In this document: positions 1-7,125 of the stretch, in pieces
Layout: the number at the start of each line of letters is the position of its first letter
Numbering within the stretch: the stretch's first letter is position 1
Assembly: GCA_035263725.1 (NCBI GenBank)
Contig: DATFRC010000278.1
Location: 1 to 15,917 of the forward strand
Source: DASXRA01 sp035263725
GTDB lineage: Bacteria > Actinomycetota > Actinomycetes > Mycobacteriales > Jatrophihabitantaceae
Reading direction: 5' to 3'
Length of the DNA: 15,917 bases
Program-made: the position numbers and the translations under genes
The notes under the pieces: model-generated
Told to the model about the DNA's origin: nothing
Databases searched by the model: none
What the model saw: only the letters and a program-made list of their open reading frames with translations

Positions 1-1
1 G

Positions 2-624
<623 letters not shown>

Positions 625-628
<4 letters not shown>

Positions 629-981
629 ACATCCGCACGCTCGCGCGCCTGGAGCACGTCCGGGACGTGGGCTTCGGCCCACGCCCGGACCGCGCGCAGC
701 GGAACTAGCAGCGACCGGCCGAGCTCGGTCAATGCGTATTCCACATGTGGCGGGTTGCCGCCGTACTCGGTACGCGAGATCAGACCGTCATACTCCATGG
801 CACGCAACGTCTCCGTGAGTGCCTTCGACGTGATGCCGCGGATGTGCGCCTTGAGTTCGGTGAAGCGCATCGGCCGTCGTTCCAAGGCGTTGACGACGAA
901 CACGGTCCAACGTGCCCCGATCCGGTGCAGCACGGTTCGGCTGGGGCACGTCGCCGCCATGATGTTGTACGCCTTGCCCAT
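625..981 (-). CDS. HxlR-family winged-helix transcriptional regulator
   Basis: The 118-residue protein has the usual HxlR length and layout: a conserved cysteine near the N-terminus (Cys12 in AATCPS), the signature RIGARWTVFVVNAL, then a helix-turn-helix with RFTELKAHIRGITSKALTETLR (about 40-60) and a wing with a Y-G-G-N-P-P-H-V-E-Y-A-L-T-E-L-G pattern (about 73-88). HxlR proteins bind as dimers and often sense thiol-reactive or aldehyde stress through that cysteine; the signal here is unknown. The ATG start has a Shine-Dalgarno GGGAG at 988-992, six bases upstream. The gene diverges from the SDR gene, with 54 bases between them holding a dyad operator, so autoregulation and control of the SDR gene are likely. 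Its 3' end overlaps that of the ABC gene by four bases. Confidence 0.93.
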
Positions 982-987
982 CGCCTG

Positions 988-992
988 CTCCC
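988..992 (-). promoter_or_regulatory. Ribosome binding site of the HxlR gene
   Basis: GGGAG on the minus strand lies six bases before the ATG at 981-979. It supports this start and a leadered transcript, unlike the divergent SDR gene. Confidence 0.7.
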
Positions 993-999
993 AGTAGCG

Positions 1000-1029
1000 T
1001 TGTAGATACCGGTATACAGACTATACCGT
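1000..1029 (+). promoter_or_regulatory. Probable leaderless promoter of the SDR gene
   Basis: A -10-like TACCGT (1024-1029) ends six bases before the ATG at 1036, so the transcript would begin at or next to the start codon. A weak -35-like TTGTAG lies at 1000-1005, 18 bases upstream of the -10. There is no Shine-Dalgarno sequence before this ATG. Confidence 0.5.
1005..1028. promoter_or_regulatory. Dyad operator between the HxlR and SDR genes, overlapping both -10 elements
   Basis: Two overlapping perfect palindromes are visible. ATACCGGTAT occupies 1006-1015. The arms CGGTATA (1010-1016) and TATACCG (1022-1028) flank the spacer CAGAC. Together they give three half-sites of the form (T/G)ATACCG. 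The second dyad covers a minus-strand -10-like TATAGT (1025-1020) and a plus-strand -10-like TACCGT (1024-1029). A bound HxlR dimer would therefore block both promoters. That HxlR is the binder is inferred from its adjacency and from the habit of the family. Confidence 0.7.
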
Positions 1030-1035
1030 CGCACC

Positions 1036-1758
1036 ATGCAAACGATGGCCTTAGCAGGCAAGCGGATTCTCGTAGTTGGCGGTGCGCGAGGCCTCGGCGC
1101 GGAGATTTCCCGTGCGGCGGACCGCGACGGCGCCGAGGTGATCGTCGGAGCACGCGACTTGGCTCCGGCCCAAGAGCTGGCCAAGAACCTGCAGCGTGGC
1201 AGCGCAGTCCGGGTCGACGTCCTGGACGAGGCGAGCGTCGCCGCGGCGGCGGCCGATCTTGGCGCGATCGACCACGCGGTGAGCACCGCGTCCATGCACC
1301 ACGACGTGCCCGTCGCCGACCTGGAGCGTGACAAGATCGTTGCGGCGTTCGGGGCGAAAGTGTTCGGTCCGCTAGTGCTCGCCAAGCACTTCGCATCGCG
1401 GATGCGCGCCGGCGGCTCGTTGCTGCTGTTCTCCGGGATCGTCGGCTGGAAGCCGAAACCCGGGACGGTGGTCAAAGGCGTCGCGAACGGCGCCATGGAG
1501 CATCTCGTGATACACCTGGCGACCGAGCTGGCGCCTCTGCGAGTCAACGCGATCTCCCCGGGCATTGTCGACAGCGGGGCCTGGGATCGGTTGGGCGAGC
1601 CAGGTAAGGCTGAGCTGTTGGCCCGCGCCGCCAACGGCACCCTGGTCGGGCGCCACGGTGAGCCGGCAGACATCGCCGACGCGGCGCTCTGGTTGCTGTC
1701 CGCGGGCTACGTCACCGGCGAGTTGATTCACGTCGACGGTGGGGCGCGGCACCGCTGA
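1036..1758 (+). CDS. Atypical SDR-family protein lacking the catalytic Tyr-Lys pair
   Basis: The 240-residue protein has a classical SDR Rossmann layout. The nucleotide-binding GGARGLG lies at 15-21, an acidic residue follows the fourth strand (VDVLDE, 60-65), and N-A-I-S-P-G is at 171-176. The C-terminal GYVTGELIHVDGG is the usual SDR ending. The catalytic tetrad is degraded: the NAG motif reads STAS (83-86), Ser133 remains (FSG), but the YxxxK site aligns with Lys147-Gly-Val-Ala-Asn151, so Tyr and Lys are both replaced. The reading frame is intact, so it is not an obvious pseudogene. It may bind NAD(P)H and act as a sensor or use other chemistry; the substrate is unknown. Control by the divergent HxlR gene is likely. 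Confidence 0.88.
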   Translation: MQTMALAGKRILVVGGARGLGAEISRAADRDGAEVIVGARDLAPAQELAKNLQRGSAVRVDVLDEASVAAAAADLGAIDHAVSTASMHHDVPVADLERDKIVAAFGAKVFGPLVLAKHFASRMRAGGSLLLFSGIVGWKPKPGTVVKGVANGAMEHLVIHLATELAPLRVNAISPGIVDSGAWDRLGEPGKAELLARAANGTLVGRHGEPADIADAALWLLSAGYVTGELIHVDGGARHR

Positions 1759-1766
1759 GGCGTCGG

Positions 1767-2336
1767 TTAGCGCCAGATGACGCAGCCGCGGCGCTCCAAG
1801 GCCTCCAGCCAGGGCGTCTCCAGGCCCGGGTTCCAGCGCAGGTCGAGTTTATCGAGATGCGGCAACTCGCCGACGGACGCCGGCAGCGAGCGCAGGCCGT
1901 TGTTGCGCAGGTCGAGGCGCCGCAGGTTCGGCAGCTCGCCGATCTCCGCCGGCGGTTCCGCGATGGCGTTGTCGCGCAAGGCCAGCTCGTGCAAGGCGTG
2001 CAGCTTGCCTATCGAGGCAGGCAGCGTCGTCAGCCCGCAGCGCTCGGCGCGTAGTTCGATCAGCCCGCGCATGTCGCCGATGCGTGCCGGCAACACACGG
2101 ATCGGATTCGCGGACACGTTCAGGTAGCGCAGCCGGGCCAGGTCGCACAGGGCGTCCGGCAGCGACCGCAACGCGTTGTCGTGCAGGTACAGGTAGCCGC
2201 TGATGTCGGGCAATCGCGGAACGGATGTCAACCGGTTGTGCCCGACGTCCAGGGTGTGCAGCTCCGCGACATCCTCCAGCGGCGGCAGCTCGGTGAGGGC
2301 GCGCTCGGAGAGGATCAGCACCCGGGAAGGGTGCAT
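1767..2336 (-). CDS. Leucine-rich repeat protein, third gene of the cysS-rlmB operon
   Basis: The 189-residue protein is almost entirely leucine-rich repeats of the 23-residue LxxLxLxxNxLxxLPxxIGxL kind. The first consensus leucine of successive repeats falls at about 29, 49, 72, 95, 118, 141 and 164. No signal peptide or membrane segment is visible, so it should be a cytoplasmic binding solenoid; its partner is unknown. A C-terminal cap ends in RRGCVIWR. Its ATG directly follows the rlmB stop (TAA then ATG). A Shine-Dalgarno AGGAG lies at 2341-2345 inside rlmB, four bases before the start. This shows translational coupling. The M. tuberculosis cluster has no such gene here as far as I recall. 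It converges on the SDR gene with eight bases between the stops and no clear terminator. Confidence 0.9.
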   Translation of the reverse strand: MHPSRVLILSERALTELPPLEDVAELHTLDVGHNRLTSVPRLPDISGYLYLHDNALRSLPDALCDLARLRYLNVSANPIRVLPARIGDMRGLIELRAERCGLTTLPASIGKLHALHELALRDNAIAEPPAEIGELPNLRRLDLRNNGLRSLPASVGELPHLDKLDLRWNPGLETPWLEALERRGCVIWR

Positions 2337-3263
2337 TTAGCTCCTGCGGCGGCGAGCGATCTCGGCCAGTGCGACGCCGGCGGCCACTGCCGCGTTTAGT
2401 GACTCGGCCGGTCCGGCCATCGGGATCGATACCGTCAGATCGCAGGTCTCGCCGACCAGTCGGGACAGACCCCGGCCCTCCGAGCCGACCACGACGACGA
2501 TCGGGCCATCGGCGGCGTCGAGATCGTCGAGCGACGTCGTGCCGTCGGCGGACAGCCCTGCCACGAACAGCCCCGCGGTCTGGCAGTCGCGAAGCGCGCG
2601 CACCAGGTTGGTCACCTGAGCGATCGGGATGCGCGCCGCGGTTCCGGCCGAGGTGCGCCACGCCGCCGCGGTCACGCCGGCCGAACGCCTCGCCGGCACC
2701 ACCACCCCGTGCGCCCCGAAGGCCACAGCCGAACGAACGATCGCGCCCAGGTTGCGCGGGTCGGTCACGCCGTCCAGTGCCACGAGCATCGGTGTCGTCA
2801 CCGACTCGGCCGCCCGGGCCAGCAGGTCGGGTAGTTCCATGTACGTGAAGGGCGGTACCTGCAGCGCGATCCCCTGGTGCAGCAGCCCACCGGTCATCCG
2901 ATCGAGCTCACCGCGACTCACTTCGAGCAGCGCGATGCCGCGCTTGCCGGCGAGCCGCACCGCCTCGCTGACCCGCTCGTCGGTGTCGATCCCCAGGGCG
3001 ATGTAGACGGCAGTGGCCGGCACCTTGGCGCGCAGCGCCTCGGCGACGGGGTTGCGCCCGACGAGCAGCTCCGGCGCCTCGGCCGGGCGCCGCGGCCGCG
3101 CCTTGGCTGCTGCTCGGCGCGCCGCCGGATGTCCGGCGCGGTCCTCGGCGCGCGGGGTCGGGCCGCGTCCGCGCAGCGCTGCCCGGCCCTTGCCGCCGGT
3201 GCCGACAGTGGCGCCCTTTTTAGACTTGCGGACCGCGCCGCGCCGCGCGGAGTTGCCCGCCAT
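2337..3263 (-). CDS. rlmB: 23S rRNA 2'-O-methyltransferase of the SpoU/TrmH family, RlmB type
   Basis: RlmB-type enzymes use S-adenosylmethionine to methylate the 2'-O of a guanosine in 23S rRNA (G2251 in E. coli). The 308-residue protein has three parts. The N-terminal tail of about 60 residues is very basic (Lys, Arg, Ala and Gly rich). The substrate-binding domain starts at LLVGRNPVAEAL (66-77). The SPOUT knot domain carries all three motifs: DGVTDPRNLGAIVRSA (164-179, with Asn171 and Arg177), VVVVGSEGRGL (256-266), and IPMAGPAESLNAAVAAG (280-296). The basic tail is a common actinobacterial extension. The ATG follows the cysS stop directly (TGA then ATG), with AAGGG (3271-3275) seven bases upstream inside cysS. 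Site specificity is inferred from the family. Confidence 0.93.
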   Translation of the reverse strand: MAGNSARRGAVRKSKKGATVGTGGKGRAALRGRGPTPRAEDRAGHPAARRAAAKARPRRPAEAPELLVGRNPVAEALRAKVPATAVYIALGIDTDERVSEAVRLAGKRGIALLEVSRGELDRMTGGLLHQGIALQVPPFTYMELPDLLARAAESVTTPMLVALDGVTDPRNLGAIVRSAVAFGAHGVVVPARRSAGVTAAAWRTSAGTAARIPIAQVTNLVRALRDCQTAGLFVAGLSADGTTSLDDLDAADGPIVVVVGSEGRGLSRLVGETCDLTVSIPMAGPAESLNAAVAAGVALAEIARRRRS

Positions 3264-4649
3264 TCAGTTGCCCTTCAGCGTCCACCGCGGCCCGGACGGC
3301 GTGTCTTCAACGATCACCCCGACGCTTGCCAGCTGATCGCGGATCGCGTCGGCCGCGGCAAAGTCCTTGCGGCGCCTGGCATCCTCACGCTGCGCCAGCG
3401 CGACATGCACCAGACTGTCCACAGTGGACACGAGATCCGAGGTATCGGTGTCGGCCCACTTCGTGGGGTTGATACCCAACACGTCCGTCATGGCAAGGAC
3501 GTCGGCGAGTGCATCTCTTGCCGTGACATGGTCGCCCGGCTCTAGCGCGGCATTGCCGTCCCGCACGCGGGAATGGACGACCCCGAGCGCTGCCGGGACG
3601 CTGAGGTCGTTGTCCATCGCCTCGACGAACGCAACAGGAAGCTCAGTTGCCGGCGACGTCTCCCCCGCGCGCTCGACAAAGTTCTCGATGCGCCGGTACG
3701 CGGCAGCAGCCTCGTCCAGCGCCTCGACGGAGAACTCGACCATCGACCGGTAGTGCGGCGCGCCGAGGTAGTAACGCACCTCGACCGGCCGCCACTGCTT
3801 GACGATCTCGGTGACCGCCAGGGTGTTGCCGATCGACTTGGACATCTTCGTGCCGCTCAAGTTCAGCAACCCGCTGTGCATCCAGTAGCGGGCGAAGCCG
3901 TCGCCGGCGCCGACCGACTGGGCGAGCTCGTTCTCATGGTGCGGGAACACCAGGTCCAGCCCGCCGCCGTGGATGTCGAACGTGGGCCCGAGGTACTTCG
4001 TCGCCATCGCCGAGCACTCCAGGTGCCAGCCGGGGCGCCCGCGGCCCCAGGGCGTAGGCCAGGACGCCGTCTCAGGCTCGTCGGGCTTGTGGCCCTTCCA
4101 CAGGGCGAAGTCGCGCGGATCGCGCTTGTGCGCGTCGCCGGCACTGTCGCCTGCGGGCTGCATCTCGTCGATCCGCTGCCCCGACAACGATCCGTACGAC
4201 GGAAGCCCGGCCACGTCGAAGAAGACGTCGCCACTCGACTCGTAGGCCAGGCCTTTGTCCATGAGCCGCTTCATCAGCTCGATCATCTCGGTCACGTGCC
4301 CGGTGGCCCGCGGCTCGTACGTCGGTGGCAGGCAGCCGAGTGCGAGCTCTGCGATACGGATCTGCCGCTCGTTGCGGTATGCCAGCGCCCACCACGGTTC
4401 ACCCGTCTCCGCGGCGTTGATCAAGATCTTGTCGTCGATGTCGGTGACGTTGCGGACGAAGGTGACCTTGAAGCCGCGATACATCAGCCACCGGCGCAGG
4501 ATGTCGGTGGTAACCCAGTTGCGGACGTGCCCGATGTGCGGCGGTCCCTGCACGGTGAGCCCACACAGGTAGATCGACGCCTTGCCGGGCTCGAGCGGGA
4601 CGAACTCCCGCACCGACCGGGTCGCGGTGTCGTGGATGTGTAGGCTCAC
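3264..4649 (-). CDS. cysS: Cysteinyl-tRNA synthetase
   Basis: This class I synthetase charges tRNA-Cys. In the 461-residue form it shows the HIGH motif as PPHIGH (38-41), the KMSKS loop (268-272), and the zinc ligands expected for CysS: Cys29 (YLCG), Cys212 (HLECSAM) and His237/His238 (FPHHENE). RNVTDIDDKI, near 66-75, is also typical. I chose the GTG at 4649-4647, giving VSLHIHDTATR, because a -10-like TACGAT sits exactly six bases before it and the N-terminus then fits the family. An in-frame GTG at 4670 would add seven residues (MPPYDGA), but that codon would lie upstream of the likely transcription start. The gene leads the cysS-rlmB-LRR operon and diverges from the cystathionine-lyase-like gene. 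Confidence 0.96.
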   Translation of the reverse strand: MSLHIHDTATRSVREFVPLEPGKASIYLCGLTVQGPPHIGHVRNWVTTDILRRWLMYRGFKVTFVRNVTDIDDKILINAAETGEPWWALAYRNERQIRIAELALGCLPPTYEPRATGHVTEMIELMKRLMDKGLAYESSGDVFFDVAGLPSYGSLSGQRIDEMQPAGDSAGDAHKRDPRDFALWKGHKPDEPETASWPTPWGRGRPGWHLECSAMATKYLGPTFDIHGGGLDLVFPHHENELAQSVGAGDGFARYWMHSGLLNLSGTKMSKSIGNTLAVTEIVKQWRPVEVRYYLGAPHYRSMVEFSVEALDEAAAAYRRIENFVERAGETSPATELPVAFVEAMDNDLSVPAALGVVHSRVRDGNAALEPGDHVTARDALADVLAMTDVLGINPTKWADTDTSDLVSTVDSLVHVALAQREDARRRKDFAAADAIRDQLASVGVIVEDTPSGPRWTLKGN

Positions 4650-4655
4650 CGCGCC

Positions 4656-4661
4656 ATCGTA
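4656..4661 (-). promoter_or_regulatory. -10 element of a leaderless cysS promoter
   Basis: TACGAT on the minus strand ends six bases before the GTG at 4649. The transcript would start at the initiation codon, and no Shine-Dalgarno sequence is present. No convincing -35 element is seen. Confidence 0.5.
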
Positions 4662-4689
4662 CGGTGGCACCGGTTTCCGATTGGCCCGG

Positions 4690-4716
4690 TTGTCGCGCCC
4701 GGCCGATGGCTACCGT
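4690..4716 (+). promoter_or_regulatory. Leaderless promoter of the cystathionine-lyase-like gene
   Basis: A -10-like TACCGT (4711-4716) ends six bases before the ATG at 4723. A -35-like TTGTCG lies at 4690-4695 with a 15-base spacer. No Shine-Dalgarno sequence is present. The hexamer and spacing match those before the SDR gene exactly. Confidence 0.5.
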
Positions 4717-4722
4717 CGTGTC

Positions 4723-5847
4723 ATGCATCCCGAATCGATCGCCGTCGCGAGCGGCCGGCCCGCCCGCAGCCATCGCGCTCCGGTGAACACGCCGATCGTG
4801 CTCTCAGCTCCGTTCCATCACGGGCCGGACGACAACTACTACCTGCGCCAAGGCAGCAGCGACACGATTCGTTCGTTCGAGGAGGCAGTGGGCGAGCTGG
4901 AGGGTGGTCGCGCACTGGCATTTGCATCAGGCATGGCGGCGATCGCGGCGATCGTCGAGGGGCAGCCGGCCGGAACGATGGCCGTCGTTCCGCAGCACGG
5001 CTACAACATGACCGGGACGATCTTCGCCACGCAGGAGAAGCTCGGCCGGATGACGGTGCGGGAGGTGGACGTCACCGATACCGACGCGGTGATCGCCGCC
5101 CTCGACGGGGCGGCGCTGGTCTGGCTGGAGTCGCCGACGAATCCCCTGCTCGGCGTGGCCGACCTGCCGGCGATCATCGACGCCGCGCACGCCGCGGGGG
5201 CGCTCGTCGCAGTCGACTCAACGTTCAATACGCCGCTCGTGCTGCGCCCGCTCGACTACGGCGCCGACATCGTCATGCACTCCGCCACGAAGTACCTGGC
5301 CGGCCACTCCGACCTGCTCATGGGCGTGCTCGTCACCCGAGCGCCCGAACTCGGCGAGGCGCTGCGGGCGCGCCGTGACATGACCGGCGCAGTGCCGGGT
5401 GCCCTCGAGGCGTTCTTGGCGCTGCGCGGAGTGCGCACCCTGGCGCTGCGGATGGAACGCGCCCAGTCCAACGCCCTCGAACTGGCGCAGCGGCTGGCCG
5501 CCCACCCGCGCGTGACGCGGGTGCGCTACCCCGGCCTGGTCACTGATCCATGGCACGAGCGGGCGAGCCGGTTACACAAGGGCTACGGAGCCATGGTGTC
5601 CTTCGAGGTGGCCGGCACCGCAGAAGATGCCGAGGCGGTGTGCCATCGCGTCGAGCTGATCGTCCACGCGACGAGTCTGGGCGGCGTCGAGACACTGATC
5701 GAACGCCGCGCCCGTTACGCCGTCGATGCCGCGCGCGGCGCACCTCCCACGCTGCTGCGCATGTCCGTGGGCATCGAGCACGTTGAGGATCTATGGGCGG
5801 ACCTGTCCGGCGCTCTGGCCTCGATTGCGCAACAATCCCCCGTCTGA
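4723..5847 (+). CDS. Cys/Met-metabolism PLP enzyme, cystathionine gamma-lyase or gamma-synthase type
   Basis: The 374-residue protein is a fold-type I PLP enzyme of the transsulfuration family. The Schiff-base lysine is Lys190 in MHSATKYLAGHSD. The cofactor-stacking tyrosine is probably Tyr94 (QHGYNMTGT), and the pyridine-binding aspartate is Asp165 (VDSTFNTP). The family motifs SLGGVET (318-324) and LRMSVGIE (Arg346, substrate carboxylate) are present. The usual NPT segment after the Y-x-R motif is replaced by SSDT (YLRQGSSDT), so the substrate may differ from that of canonical MetB. Lyase (cystathionine to cysteine) and synthase cannot be told apart from sequence alone; standing back to back with cysS favours a cysteine role. 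The ATG at 4723 fits the promoter spacing; the open frame continues further upstream into the cysS promoter region but is not expected to be translated. Confidence 0.9.
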   Translation: MHPESIAVASGRPARSHRAPVNTPIVLSAPFHHGPDDNYYLRQGSSDTIRSFEEAVGELEGGRALAFASGMAAIAAIVEGQPAGTMAVVPQHGYNMTGTIFATQEKLGRMTVREVDVTDTDAVIAALDGAALVWLESPTNPLLGVADLPAIIDAAHAAGALVAVDSTFNTPLVLRPLDYGADIVMHSATKYLAGHSDLLMGVLVTRAPELGEALRARRDMTGAVPGALEAFLALRGVRTLALRMERAQSNALELAQRLAAHPRVTRVRYPGLVTDPWHERASRLHKGYGAMVSFEVAGTAEDAEAVCHRVELIVHATSLGGVETLIERRARYAVDAARGAPPTLLRMSVGIEHVEDLWADLSGALASIAQQSPV

Positions 5848-5869
5848 GGCGAGGGATTCTTGCGCAATC
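5823..5869. terminator. Bidirectional terminator dyad over two converging stop codons
   Basis: Two 20-base arms (5823-5842 and 5850-5869) are inverted copies with two mismatches, around a seven-base loop. The left arm starts GATTGCGCAA and the right arm ends TTGCGCAATC. The dyad covers the end of the PLP-enzyme gene (stop 5845-5847, in the loop) and the first two bases of the ispF stop triplet (5868-5870). There is no T-tract, as is common in GC-rich actinobacteria. Confidence 0.75.
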
Positions 5870-6335
5870 AGAGGCGGGCGTCGACGAGAGCGACTGCGAT
5901 CGCCGCGATGCCCTCGCCCCGCCCGGTCAGCCCGAGGCCGTCGGATGTCGTTGCGCTGACCGATACCGGCGCGCCGGCCGCCTGCGACAACGCAGCTTCC
6001 GCCTCGGCACGGCGAGGGCCGATCTTGGGCGCGTTGCCGATCACCTGCACTGCGACGTTGCCGACGACGAAGCCGGACGCGGCCACCCGGGTGGCGACCT
6101 CGCCCAGAAGGGTCAGCCCCGAGGCATCGGCCCAGCGCGGATCGTCCACGCCGAACACCGAGCCGAGATCGCCGAGTCCCGCTGCGGACAGCAACGCATC
6201 GCATGCCGCGTGCGCGGCCACGTCACCATCGGAGTGACCGCCGCAGCCGTCCACGTCCGGCCATAGCAGCCCCCCGAGCCAGCACGGCCGGCCAACCTCG
6301 ATCGCGTGGACGTCTACACCGATGCCGGTCCTCAC
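5868..6335 (-). CDS. ispF: 2-C-methyl-D-erythritol 2,4-cyclodiphosphate synthase
   Basis: IspF catalyses the fifth step of the MEP isoprenoid pathway, closing the cyclodiphosphate and releasing CMP. The 155-residue protein has the family length. It shows the metal ligands Asp8 and His10 (GIGVDVH) and His42, the GGHSDGD motif (32-38, with His34), and the C-terminal TTSDGLGLTGRGEGIAA (130-145). I placed the start at the GTG at 6335-6333, which gives the family N-terminus RTGIGVDVH, with a weak GGGAT six bases upstream. A TTG further upstream (6455) would add 40 arginine-rich residues translated from palindromic DNA and is unlikely. It is the last gene of the carD-ispD-ispF operon, 124 bases after ispD. 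IspD and IspF are fused in some actinobacteria; here they are separate. Confidence 0.95.
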   Translation of the reverse strand: MRTGIGVDVHAIEVGRPCWLGGLLWPDVDGCGGHSDGDVAAHAACDALLSAAGLGDLGSVFGVDDPRWADASGLTLLGEVATRVAASGFVVGNVAVQVIGNAPKIGPRRAEAEAALSQAAGAPVSVSATTSDGLGLTGRGEGIAAIAVALVDARL

Positions 6336-6360
6336 TGATCTATCCCGCCGTAGGCGAATC

Positions 6361-6436
6361 CTCGTTCCCACCGCTCGCTCCGCTCGGGTGGAACCGAGTC
6401 TCCGCTCCGCGCCTTCGGCGCGGGCCGCGTCGCGGC
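6361..6436. repeat. Three tandem palindromes between ispD and ispF (REP-like)
   Basis: In the 124-base ispD-ispF spacer, three inverted repeats follow one another. The first is CTCGTTCCCACC (6361-6372) against GGTGGAACCGAG (6387-6398), with one mismatch and one G-U pair in RNA. The second is CCGCGCC-TTC-GGCGCGG (6407-6423). The third is GCCGCG-T-CGCGGC (6424-6436). They could be a repetitive extragenic palindrome, an RNA processing site or an attenuator before ispF. I see no second copy in this window. Confidence 0.6.
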
Positions 6437-6459
6437 GGCGGGGCTCTTCGCGCAAGCGC

Positions 6460-7125
6460 TCATCGCGCTGCTACTGCTTCGGCCAGCAGCAGGTCCCACG
6501 GGCGCGTGATCTTGAACGCCTCGTCCGCACCGTCGACAGCCACAACGGTGCCGCCGAACGCCTCGACCAGCCCGGCGTCGTCGGTCACCCTGGTCGCGGT
6601 CCCTGCCGTATGAGCCGCGAACAGGACGTCTCGCCGGAAACCCTGTGGGGTTTGCACCGCCACGAGCGTGGATCGATCGACGGTCTCGATCACCCGGCCG
6701 CCGGCGTCCACCCGCTTGATTGTGTCCGTGACGGGCCGCGTCGGGATCACCGCATCGGCCCCGTCGCGAAGCGCCGCGACGACGCGATCGATCACCTCAG
6801 CCGGGACGAACGCGCGGGCCACGTCGTGTACCAGCACCGCGTCGACGTCCGGGGGCAGGGCAGCAAGTCCAGCCGCGACGGAGGCCTGCCGTGTCGCGCC
6901 GCCCGCAACCACATCGGCACCGGTCAGCGCCTTCGCGTCCTCGAGCCGGTCAGCCGGAACCACGATGATCACCGAACCGATCATGGTATGCCCGGCGAAG
7001 CGCGCGTGCGCGTAGGAAAGCAACGTACGCCCCCGTACGGTGCAGAACGCTTTGGGCACGTCCGCACCCAGACGCTGCCCCGCACCGGCGGCAACAAGAA
7101 TGGCGGCGATTCGCATCGCCGCCAT
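6460..7125 (-). CDS. ispD: 2-C-methyl-D-erythritol 4-phosphate cytidylyltransferase
   Basis: IspD joins CTP and MEP to form CDP-ME, the third step of the MEP pathway. The 221-residue protein has the nucleotide-binding loop AAGAGQRLG (12-20) with Lys25 (VPKAF), HDVAR (100-104), VTDTIK (132-137), QTPQGF (158-163), TDDA (181-184) and FKITRPWD (204-211), all IspD hallmarks. The ATG at 7125 is 14 bases after the carD stop. A second ATG at 7116 (MRIAAIL) is equally plausible and has GGAA eight bases upstream. Both start codons lie within a perfect 13-base-pair hairpin, so initiation probably depends on ribosomes arriving from carD. Confidence 0.95.
   Translation of the reverse strand: MAAMRIAAILVAAGAGQRLGADVPKAFCTVRGRTLLSYAHARFAGHTMIGSVIIVVPADRLEDAKALTGADVVAGGATRQASVAAGLAALPPDVDAVLVHDVARAFVPAEVIDRVVAALRDGADAVIPTRPVTDTIKRVDAGGRVIETVDRSTLVAVQTPQGFRRDVLFAAHTAGTATRVTDDAGLVEAFGGTVVAVDGADEAFKITRPWDLLLAEAVAAR

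Noticed and set aside
1036..1758. The SDR gene as a pseudogene because of its missing catalytic residues
   Set aside because: There is no frameshift or stop, both ends match the family, and the promoter and operator look intact. Substitution is more likely than decay.
1759..1774. A terminator between the SDR and LRR genes
   Set aside because: Only a 4-bp GGCG/CGCC stem can be formed in this gap, which is too weak to call.
3573..4643. Long open frame antisense to cysS (about 356 codons)
   Set aside because: It mirrors a well-supported synthetase gene, lacks family motifs and is rich in Arg, Pro, Val and Leu as GC-rich shadow frames are.
6336..6455. TTG-initiated 40-residue N-terminal extension of IspF
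   Set aside because: It translates the palindrome cluster into an Arg-rich stretch, and IspF proteins begin just before the GxGxDxH motif.
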